Positions 1 to 5,479 of a stretch of DNA of 6,841 nt are shown here, piece after piece. Source of the DNA: Nitrospirales bacterium (lineage in GTDB: Bacteria; Nitrospirota; Nitrospiria; Nitrospirales; UBA8639); assembly GCA_029261305.1 (NCBI GenBank), contig JAJDBO010000130.1, forward strand, positions 1 to 6,841, given 5' to 3'. The notes beneath the pieces are model-generated. The model was not told the DNA's origin, did no database searches, and saw nothing but the letters and a program-made list of their open reading frames with translations. Position 1 is the stretch's first letter, and each line of letters opens with the position of its first letter. A program made the position numbers and the translations under genes.

Positions 1-114
1 GTTTATGACCGAACATTACTCCTAATCGAACCCATTCTCACCAAGCCACAGAATGCGATCTAATTACCGCCAATTCTTTTTGATCCAGGGCACCCTGTCG
101 ATTTAGTTCTGGTA

Positions 115-318
115 GTATTTATATAAGCAGGGTTTCGCCCCAGCAGACGAGGTCCATTTTTTTCGGCAAAAGGACCCAAAACCATTTCCGCCCGTGCGCG
201 GCCCCAAGGGGGTCCCTCCGCCTACACCCCGAATAAGATGGCGAGAGAACTCGCTCTGCTCAAACAGCTCTCGCCAAAGAAGCCGATTCGGGGCTCCGGC
301 TCCGCCGCGCCCAACGCG
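115..318 (-). repeat. Diverged copy 1 of a ~200-bp structured intergenic repeat
   Basis: Read on the minus strand, this segment aligns along its length with 2838-3041 read on the plus strand. Shared blocks are a G/C-rich opening, GGCGAG, GAGCA-AGCGAGTT, AATGGTTTTGGG, TTTTGCC, CCTCGTC, GGGGCGA and CTGCTTA followed by an A/T-rich tail. Two stems are visible. A 9-bp perfect stem pairs 239-247 with 268-276. A core stem pairs GGTCC (151-155) with GGACC (172-176). From memory, sequences of this type are common intergenic repeats that are often mistranslated as proline- and arginine-rich hypothetical proteins. Open frames across it in this window have that look and I do not call them genes. The exact ends are approximate. 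Confidence 0.75.
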
Positions 319-399
319 GGAGTCACTCACTAAACAATCCAATAATTCAAACTGGGCAAGAGGAAGGCATGCTCTACAGAACCCCAACACCCGTGATTG

Positions 400-415
400 C
401 CACCATTCATGGTGG
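400..415. repeat. Perfect 7-bp hairpin beside a RAYT/REP-like sequence
   Basis: CCACCAT (400-406) and ATGGTGG (409-415) form a perfect stem with a two-base TC loop. It lies just downstream of the last cassette gene. The neighbouring tract at 421-447, with AAATGGAAGCGTCCCC followed by T-rich sequence, resembles sequence I associate with the ends of REP-associated tyrosine transposase elements, but no transposase gene is present. The hairpin has no T-run on its downstream side in either direction, so it is not a canonical intrinsic terminator. Confidence 0.45.
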
Positions 416-467
416 TCAAAAAAATGGAAGCGTCCCCTTTTCCCATTTTCAGACCCCACTTTTCTTG

Positions 468-824
468 CTACCTTTCTACTTTCGACAGGGTTCTTTCCAG
501 CTTGTCAAGTTGTGTGACAATTTCCGACCAGCCGTCCGACCATCTCTCATCCAACGGCTCACTTGGCTGACACATTGACTGGCTCCTATCGATTAGACGA
601 TTAGTGATCTCACAGATGCTCTGCAGTTCCAAAGGGGCATCTGAGGGAATCTCGTACCTGCCTGGATATAACGGCTCGACCAATCCTACGCTATTCGCGA
701 CCAATCGCGTACACGACAGGATTGCACGACGAAGACGGGTCCGTGCGGCATATGCGAGATCCGGATCGTTAGTCAACGCACGAACCTGATTAATTCTATT
801 GACACACAACTCTACGCGGCTCAT
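468..824 (-). CDS. Small helical protein of unknown family, third gene of the cassette
   Basis: This gene encodes a 118-residue protein that I do not recognise. It is charged and looks mostly alpha-helical, with probable helices near residues 3-17, 21-45, 64-85 and 95-117. It has no signal peptide, no membrane segment and no histidine, so it lacks the RxxxxxH motif of catalytic HEPN proteins. The start at 824 is well supported: GGAGG lies 8 bases upstream of the ATG. The gene begins inside the end of the nucleotidyltransferase gene and overlaps it by 29 bases, which implies translational coupling and a linked job. Small helical proteins often pair with stand-alone nucleotidyltransferases as substrate-binding or antitoxin partners. 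That role is an inference from position and size, not from sequence similarity. Confidence 0.8.
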   Translation of the reverse strand: MSRVELCVNRINQVRALTNDPDLAYAARTRLRRAILSCTRLVANSVGLVEPLYPGRYEIPSDAPLELQSICEITNRLIDRSQSMCQPSEPLDERWSDGWSEIVTQLDKLERTLSKVER

Positions 825-1476
825 AAACTTGAACCTCCAATCTTTCCATCATTAATCGTGCGCGCTTGATCCAGAGTACCAGTACAGCAACATTCCCTGG
901 CATTGTTAAGCTCACGCCCTCCTCTGAAGCGAGGCGATACCCATAGAAATCTGGAAACTCTATGGCAAAAACCTTCGGAAGGCTCCAGGCTTCTACCACC
1001 TGGATCACAGGTCCGATTCGATCGAACCGAGGTCGTCCCAATAAGTATGATCCGAGAATTCCAATACGCCGGATCAATGCAGCTAGGGTGGAGAGTTCAA
1101 ACTCTAGATTTGGAGGATCTGGGAGCTCAGACGAGATGTCGAGGAGGCTTTGGCGGAATGCCCGTACATCACGCTTTGCTCGTTGGTAATCCGGCAAATT
1201 ATTCAGTATGCTTTGGAGCACCCCAACTGCGGACATAGACTCATAAAGTACGCTTGCCTCAAGTCGTAAATGATGAAGGAACAGGGACCCATAACCAGCT
1301 ATCCGTTCGACTTCAGCCCATTCATAGTGACTAACCGAAATCCGACGCCCCTGAAAGTTGTGATAGACTTGCTGCGGAATTGAACCATCTCCAATCATCA
1401 GAATGTCAACGTCGCTCGAGGGTGATGCATCTCCACGCGATTCCGAGCCATAGAGCCACACTGCATATGGTTTCAT
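796..1476 (-). CDS. Stand-alone nucleotidyltransferase-domain protein (MNT-like, Pol-beta fold)
   Basis: The predicted product has 226 residues. Its N-terminus carries the Pol-beta nucleotidyltransferase signature: G10-S11, R14-G15 and then S21-D22-V23-D24 (pattern GSxSRGDxxxxSDVD). The two aspartates would bind the metal and NTP. Residues from about 75 onward are mainly helical with no obvious motif. The usual third carboxylate strand reads ISVSHYEW (46-53) and has no acid in the expected place. The open frame extends upstream to 1572, but the ATG at 1476 is preferred. It has GGAG 9 bases upstream, puts the catalytic motif at the normal distance from the N-terminus, and makes an ATGA overlap with the gene before it. 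A role in transferring a nucleotide to a protein or small molecule is likely. The target is unknown, and catalytic activity is uncertain. Confidence 0.85.
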   Translation of the reverse strand: MKPYAVWLYGSESRGDASPSSDVDILMIGDGSIPQQVYHNFQGRRISVSHYEWAEVERIAGYGSLFLHHLRLEASVLYESMSAVGVLQSILNNLPDYQRAKRDVRAFRQSLLDISSELPDPPNLEFELSTLAALIRRIGILGSYLLGRPRFDRIGPVIQVVEAWSLPKVFAIEFPDFYGYRLASEEGVSLTMPGNVAVLVLWIKRARLMMERLEVQVYEPRRVVCQ

Positions 1477-2384
1477 CGACGAAGACTCCAGCGGAATAAA
1501 TATACGGCGACTAAGCTTGCCCAGATCGCAGTTAAGACAATCTGTACAACCGAAATTATACGTGCTGACCATCCCACTGCCTCAATAGGCGAATGAAGCG
1601 CTCCAGCAACGGCATTATTTAGGCTAAACTGCAGAGCATCCCAGACGGTTGGTTGCCATACTGAGACATCGACACCGGTCGATGACAGAGTCAAAGCATT
1701 TGGTAGGAGATAGAACAAAAGCGGAAAGAACACAAACGTAGCCATGACGTAGTTTCGAATTACAACCCCCAACAGCTCACCATAGCCGAAAAACATTCGA
1801 TTGAGTAAGCTTCCGGCTATTTTAAACGCAACACCCACACGAGCGAGCACATCATAGTGGTCCTTGTACCATTTGGATTTGGCCATTACAGCTGCCCAAT
1901 AATTCGATTCTCTGGCCTTTACTTCGCACAGTCTATAGGTACGGGCTGTGCGAGGATCCCCAAGGACAGCGGCTTCACGAGCGAGATTTTGACACAAGTC
2001 CTCTCGTAGATTTGGTTCAGAGGGAAGATTGTGTTCAATTTCATGAAACGGAATAAAGCAGCCCGCAAAACGCGCATACCGAAAGTCACAACTTCCAAAG
2101 GACGCTCCTGGAAACTCGCAGTCAATAAAGCGACAACTTGAGAAGCGGCAGTTCCTCAGGTCCGTCCTGCGAAAATAGCAAGAAATGAAGGCGCAGTTGA
2201 GGAAGTTTCCTCCATCAATAATCCCGTTTAAGAAGCTAACGTTAGCAAACGTGCAGTGTTCGTATTTCGGATTCTCAACCTTCAAACCGTCCAGTCGCTC
2301 ACCGCCATAAATAGCGTCCACGCCAGAGTATGGATGTTCAATCTTTCCTGGAGTGCGCCCAATAAAATAGGCCTGCCCAGTCAT
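1473..2384 (-). CDS. Pentapeptide-repeat membrane protein with a degenerate ion-channel-like pore segment
   Basis: The protein has 303 residues. Residues 44-113 form about 14 uninterrupted pentapeptide repeats with F, L or I at every fifth position (46, 51, 56 up to 111), predicting a right-handed beta-helix. A helical linker (about 115-200) follows. The C-terminus has two membrane helices (about 209-231 and 276-298) around a short amphipathic segment, WDALQFSL (248-255). This copies the helix, pore loop, helix layout of two-helix potassium channels fused to pentapeptide repeats, but the TVGYG-type filter is missing and is replaced around residues 256-271. The start at 2384 has no good ribosome site of its own, but overlaps the stop of a short leader ORF in ATGA. 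The gene heads a coupled operon with a nucleotidyltransferase and a small helical protein. A membrane effector or sensor role is inferred. Confidence 0.85.
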   Translation of the reverse strand: MTGQAYFIGRTPGKIEHPYSGVDAIYGGERLDGLKVENPKYEHCTFANVSFLNGIIDGGNFLNCAFISCYFRRTDLRNCRFSSCRFIDCEFPGASFGSCDFRYARFAGCFIPFHEIEHNLPSEPNLREDLCQNLAREAAVLGDPRTARTYRLCEVKARESNYWAAVMAKSKWYKDHYDVLARVGVAFKIAGSLLNRMFFGYGELLGVVIRNYVMATFVFFPLLFYLLPNALTLSSTGVDVSVWQPTVWDALQFSLNNAVAGALHSPIEAVGWSARIISVVQIVLTAIWASLVAVYLFRWSLRR

Positions 2385-2419
2385 TTGGTTTTCAGCCTGT
2401 TTCGAAACGGTAAATCCAT
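2381..2419 (-). CDS. Putative 12-residue leader peptide ORF coupled to the pentapeptide gene
   Basis: The ORF reads MDLPFRNRLKTK. It has a strong ribosome site (GAGAAGGA, with 8 bases between AAGGA and the ATG). Its TGA stop overlaps the downstream ATG as ATGA, the same junction type as between the first two cassette genes. The pentapeptide gene lacks a good site of its own, so ribosomes may load here and reinitiate. The alternative is a single-base sequencing or evolutionary frameshift that separates a former N-terminus. Confidence 0.5.
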   Translation of the reverse strand: MDLPFRNRLKTK

Positions 2420-2465
2420 CGCTCTATTCCTTCTCAACTTGTGACATTTCAAAATTTTTTCGTCC

Positions 2466-2481
2466 TAGGTTGGACAACCTA
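2466..2481. promoter_or_regulatory. Candidate operator: perfect 7-bp palindrome upstream of the cassette
   Basis: TAGGTTG (2466-2472) and CAACCTA (2475-2481) are perfect inverted arms separated by GA. The site lies 82 bases before the pentapeptide start codon and 47 bases before the leader ORF, where an operator or promoter-proximal site would be expected. No regulator gene is present in the window. I could not place a convincing -35/-10 pair around it; TTGTCC within the palindrome on the minus strand is only a weak -35 candidate. Confidence 0.35.
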
Positions 2482-2837
2482 AGCTTTTGTGCCTGGAAAT
2501 CTTTCGACGCCAATCTCAGGTTTTGTAATAGGCTTAATATAAATTTCAGATTTAATTAGTCGTTTCTAATCGTGGAATGAAACTACCATCCAGCTGTGAC
2601 TTACAGACATTCCACCCCAAACTAATGATTATCCAGATTTTTATAAGATCCTTTTTAATTGGTATGCAGTATAAGCCGTTTGAAATTCTGAGACAATAAA
2701 CCCCGGACCAAATTTTTCTTGAAATTCGGCAGCGCTCTACCGCCTAAGACTGTCCACCTTGCGAATTTGACTGACCAAAAGTCAGGCCCATGGCTATAAA
2801 TTCTAGAATTATCCAAACATGGCGTCATGATTCTTCT
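2482..2837. other. A/T-rich intergenic stretch without a recognisable gene
   Basis: No reading frame here has a credible ribosome site or a protein-like composition. Short inverted repeats occur: ATTAG/CTAAT at 2555-2570, and CTGAC/GTCAG with a 5-base loop at 2771-2785. A TATATT-like minus-strand -10 candidate lies near 2537-2543 without a good -35. The cassette promoter probably lies in or just left of this stretch, but I cannot fix it. Confidence 0.4.
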
Positions 2838-3041
2838 TGCCTTCGGTCGTGGCCGGGAGGCGAAGCCAAATCCGGATAAACGGCGAGCACCGTTGGAGCA
2901 AAGCGAGTTGCACAGCCGCCGGATGAAGCAAGGTTGGCAGGGGATCCGAAGGACCACGACAGGGCAAGAATGGTTTTGGGCACTTTTGCCAAAACAAAAG
3001 TGCCTCGTCGTGCGGGGGCGACATCCTGCTTAAAAATAAAA
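2838..3041 (+). repeat. Diverged copy 2 of the ~200-bp structured intergenic repeat
   Basis: This is the inverted partner of 115-318. The most conserved part runs from AATGGTTTTGGG (from 2969) to CTGCTTA (ending about 3031). It holds a perfect 10-bp hairpin: GGCACTTTTG (2979-2988), loop CCAAAA, CAAAAGTGCC (2995-3004). A second, imperfect stem pairs CGGC (2881-2884) with GCCG (2915-2918) around GAGCA-AGCGAGTT. Overlapping open frames on both strands are translations of the repeat and are not called as genes. Its A/T tail points away from the cassette, as does that of copy 1. Confidence 0.75.
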
Positions 3042-3090
3042 TGGGCAGTGCCTACCTTACAATTCAATAAAAAAATTTGGAAAAGGAAAC

Positions 3091-3123
3091 CTGGATTCCC
3101 GCTTAAAACCGCGGGAAGGACAG
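3091..3123. repeat. ATTCCCGC/GCGGGAA hairpin, common dispersed-repeat type
   Basis: TTCCCGC (3096-3102) and GCGGGAA (3111-3117) form a 7-bp stem with an 8-base loop, within CTGGATTCCCGC and GCGGGAAGGACAG. It resembles the widespread small repeats with ATTCCC and GGGAAT arms, such as dRS3 of Neisseria. It sits 58 bases past the Nudix stop codon and might help end or stabilise that transcript, but no immediate T-run follows on the minus strand. Confidence 0.5.
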
Positions 3124-3174
3124 ATTTGAAAAATGAAGGGGCAGTTAGCTTTGTCTAACGATTTAGGACAGGGA

Positions 3175-3693
3175 TTAAGTCTTGGCTAGAGTTTGAAGGT
3201 AGGCCGCCTGGAGGGCAATGATGGTTTTGCCATCTTTGATCGTACCATCATTGATAAGCTCAATTGTTTTGGCGAGTGGCATTTCGATAATTTCTATGAC
3301 TTCGTCTTCGCCAAGGTCTTGAGTGCCTGGAGTGAGATCTTTGCCGATATAAATATGAATGATTTCGTCGGTAAAACCTGGTGTAGTAAAAAAACTCAAA
3401 AGCGGTTCTAAGGTGCCAACCTTATAGCCGATCTCTTCTTCGACCTCTCGGACTGCGCAATCGCGAGGGTCTTCTCCAGGATGTAATTTGCCTGCGGGGA
3501 TTTCGTAAATGTATCCGCCCACGGCATGACGGTATTGTCTTATCATGACCACCGTTTGGTCGTCTTTGAGTGGAACGACTGCCGAGGCTCCGGGATGCGT
3601 AATGAGTTCTAACTCAGCGGTGGCCCCGTTGGGCAACGTCACAGTCTCCACGGAAAGATCAATGACTTTTCCTTGATAAATTTTAGTCTTCAC
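3175..3693 (-). CDS. Nudix hydrolase, probable ADP-ribose pyrophosphatase
   Basis: The product has 172 residues, close to the usual 170-210 for this family. It should hydrolyse ADP-ribose, or a related nucleotide sugar, to AMP and ribose 5-phosphate in the cytoplasm. The complete Nudix box spans residues 68-90 (G68, E74, R82-E83, E86-E87, G89), which supplies the Mg-binding glutamates. It is preceded by RQYRHAVGGYIYEIPAGK, typical of the ADP-ribose subgroup, and FFTTPGFTDE follows. The start codon is GTG at 3693, with AAGGA 9 bases upstream. The gene begins 23 bases after gcvT on the same strand, so the two are probably cotranscribed. Substrate choice within the subgroup is not certain, so I give no gene symbol. 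Confidence 0.9.
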   Translation of the reverse strand: MKTKIYQGKVIDLSVETVTLPNGATAELELITHPGASAVVPLKDDQTVVMIRQYRHAVGGYIYEIPAGKLHPGEDPRDCAVREVEEEIGYKVGTLEPLLSFFTTPGFTDEIIHIYIGKDLTPGTQDLGEDEVIEIIEMPLAKTIELINDGTIKDGKTIIALQAAYLQTLAKT

Positions 3694-3716
3694 GTCAACA
3701 ATTCCTTTTTGTGAAA

Positions 3717-4820
3717 TTAGGCTGCGGGCTTGGGCCTTTTATAAAATGGAGCTTTGACGACCTTGGCGTGAACATGCTTGCCACGGATCTCTACATCAAA
3801 TTGTGTCCCCAGCTCGGAATACGGTGGCAACACATAAGCCAAGCCTATGCCTTTTTGGAGAATCGGTGATAAGTTTCCGCTGGCGACTTCCCCAATCTCC
3901 ATTCCATCAGCCAACAGTTTCATGCCATGTCGTGGGACAGCTTTGGGGAGCAATTCAAAGGCAATTAAACGCTTGGTTGGACCTTGGTCTTTTTGACGTC
4001 GTAATTCCTCATGCCCCACAAACGGGCCCTTGTCCCAACACACCAGCCACTCGGCACTGGCTTCAATCGGGGTAATCTCTTCGGTCAAATCATTGCCATA
4101 CAGAAAGTAGCCCATGTCTAAACGAAGTAAATCTCGGGCTCCGAGACCTGCGGGTTTTAATCCATGACCCTCACCGATCACCATTAATTTATTCCATATT
4201 TCTAAAGCCTGGTCTGCCGGGATGTACAATTCATACCCACGTTCACCTGTGTATCCCGTCCTGGAAATGACACAGGAAGCCCCAAACACCGTGGTCTCTT
4301 GAAGCTGTCGTGGTTTGAGATCTTCAAGATCTGTCCCGAATTCTTGTTGCAGGATGTTCAGTGCCGCAGGGCCTTGCAAGGCCAACTGCGACATGGATTC
4401 TGATGGATCTTCAATGTGTACTTCTTCCTTTTGAACATTGCGCTGTTTCAGCAACCACTCGAAGATCTTTTCTCGATTCGATCCATTAACACACAAGAGA
4501 AATGTATTCTGCGCCAGACGATAAATGAAGATATCATCCTTCACGCCACCCTCGGGATTGCAGATCATGGAATATTGCGAGTTGAGGAGGCCTATTTTTT
4601 CGACATCATTCGTTGTCATACGTTGCAGGTAGGACACCGCATCAATACCCTCAACATGAATACGTCCCATGTGACTGACATCAAAAAGCCCAGCTGTGGT
4701 GCGAACGGCATGATATTCATCGAGTACCCCCGAATACTGGATCGGCATGTCCCATCCAGCAAAATCCACAATTTTGCCGCCATGCGCCACATGCGCGTCA
4801 TACAATGGAGTACGTTTCAT
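3717..4820 (-). CDS. gcvT: Glycine cleavage system aminomethyltransferase (T-protein)
   Basis: The 367-residue product matches the normal length of T-protein. It takes the aminomethyl group from lipoylated H-protein and passes its one-carbon unit to tetrahydrofolate, releasing ammonia. The N-terminus (TPLYDAHVAHGGKIVDFAGW) is typical. The catalytic aspartate lies in GGVKDDIFIY (D95/D96), and the folate-domain motifs GYTGERGYELY (189-199) and GARDLLRLDMGY (227-238) are intact. The C-terminal barrel carries GEVASGNLSP (310-319) and ends in APFYKR. The ATG at 4820 gives the conserved N-terminus, but the ribosome site upstream is weak. The partner genes gcvH and gcvP do not follow, which is unusual; a Nudix gene does. 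They may lie outside the window. Confidence 0.96.
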   Translation of the reverse strand: MKRTPLYDAHVAHGGKIVDFAGWDMPIQYSGVLDEYHAVRTTAGLFDVSHMGRIHVEGIDAVSYLQRMTTNDVEKIGLLNSQYSMICNPEGGVKDDIFIYRLAQNTFLLCVNGSNREKIFEWLLKQRNVQKEEVHIEDPSESMSQLALQGPAALNILQQEFGTDLEDLKPRQLQETTVFGASCVISRTGYTGERGYELYIPADQALEIWNKLMVIGEGHGLKPAGLGARDLLRLDMGYFLYGNDLTEEITPIEASAEWLVCWDKGPFVGHEELRRQKDQGPTKRLIAFELLPKAVPRHGMKLLADGMEIGEVASGNLSPILQKGIGLAYVLPPYSELGTQFDVEIRGKHVHAKVVKAPFYKRPKPAA

Positions 4821-4892
4821 GGTGTTGTTTGTCCGTTATCTGAACTTGGATTTTGAAGAAAAATGATGGGCACTATCAGAAGAATTTGTGTC

Positions 4893-4969
4893 ATGCGTAA
4901 AGCGTGATGCGTAAGGAGTAAAGAAGAAACTATTCCCTTTTTACGCATCACGTTTCACACATTACGCTT
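4893..4969. repeat. Large inverted repeat built from degenerate 7-bp units
   Basis: CGTGATGCGTAA (4903-4914) is perfectly inverted at 4941-4952, with a 26-base loop. Each arm is a run of roughly 7-bp units: ATGCGTA, AAGCGTG, ATGCGTA and AGGAGTA from 4893 on the plus strand, and AAGCGTA, ATGTGTG, AAACGTG and ATGCGTA from 4969 on the minus strand. The repeat fills the gap between the FKBP stop and the gcvT start. It could attenuate or stabilise transcripts between these genes, but no T-run marks it as a terminator. Confidence 0.6.
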
Positions 4970-4981
4970 TGCATTTCCAGG

Positions 4982-5419
4982 CTATCTCAGATCGAGCAAT
5001 TCAACGTCGAAGACTAAGGTGGCATTGGGAGGAATAACCCTTCCAGCTCCTCGTGCTCCATATCCAAGATGTGGTGGAATGGTAAGCTTACGTTTTGAAC
5101 CAATATTCATCCCAACCACCCCTTCATCCCAACCTTTAATGACGCGTCCCGCGCCGAGACGAAATTGGAAGGGTTTACCGCGATCCACGGAGCTATCAAA
5201 TTTGGTGCCGTCTTGCAACCAGCCAGTATAGTGGACCGAGGCCGTTTCGCCGACATGAGCTTCACGACCCGTGCCCCTGACGAGATCCACATATTGCAGG
5301 CCCGATGCCGTCACTGTGGGCTTCTCTTCTTCGGCCAATGCTGACGACGGGACTATCCCCGCGGATAACCCTATGATGATTGCTGACAATACGAAATACT
5401 GAGTGACAGTTCTCTTCAT
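4982..5419 (-). CDS. Exported FKBP-type peptidyl-prolyl cis-trans isomerase
   Basis: The 145-residue protein begins with a signal peptide: MKR, a hydrophobic core at about 8-23, and probable cleavage after ALA at 27-29. It should therefore act in the periplasm or outside the inner membrane. Residues 35-145 form a single FKBP domain with the expected active-site set: VHYTGWL (Y64), FDSS (74-77), PFQF (83-86), V93-I94, W97, GYG (Y120) and the final VFDVELLDL strand. It catalyses cis-trans isomerisation at proline bonds in secreted proteins. The frame opens at 5452, but the ATG at 5419 is preferred because it has AAAGGA 9 bases upstream and gives a clean signal peptide. It starts 60 bases after the FIST gene on the same strand, so they may share a transcript. 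Confidence 0.93.
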   Translation of the reverse strand: MKRTVTQYFVLSAIIIGLSAGIVPSSALAEEEKPTVTASGLQYVDLVRGTGREAHVGETASVHYTGWLQDGTKFDSSVDRGKPFQFRLGAGRVIKGWDEGVVGMNIGSKRKLTIPPHLGYGARGAGRVIPPNATLVFDVELLDLR

Positions 5420-5479
5420 GATCACTATTCCTTTCTGAAGATCATTATCCACGAAAGTTATCTGTTTGAACGTTGGAAT

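Noticed and set aside
1..114. Possible gene fragment at the left edge
   Set aside because: All frames on both strands are interrupted by stops and no recognisable peptide remains.
103..578. Open frames on both strands over the left repeat (69-118 residues)
   Set aside because: They are translations of the ~200-bp structured repeat or the tract beside it, rich in Pro, Arg and Ser, with no consistent ribosome site or family similarity.
468..1476. Classic MNT-HEPN toxin-antitoxin pair
   Set aside because: Neither the small protein nor the C-terminal part of the nucleotidyltransferase shows the RxxxxxH HEPN motif; the small protein has no histidine at all.
1473..1572. Longer nucleotidyltransferase start at 1572
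   Set aside because: It would overlap the pentapeptide gene by 100 bases and add a 32-residue tail before the catalytic motif. The ATG at 1476 has a ribosome site and an ATGA junction.
2655..3158. Open frames on both strands over the right repeat
   Set aside because: Several frames are open at once because the sequence is a structured repeat. The predicted proteins have mistranslated-repeat composition and no credible starts.
3144..3159. GTTAG/CTAAC hairpin after the Nudix gene as an intrinsic terminator
   Set aside because: The stem is only 5 bp and no T-run follows on the minus strand.
5420..5452. Upstream FKBP start at 5452
   Set aside because: It would put 11 polar residues before the signal peptide and lacks the good ribosome site seen before 5419.
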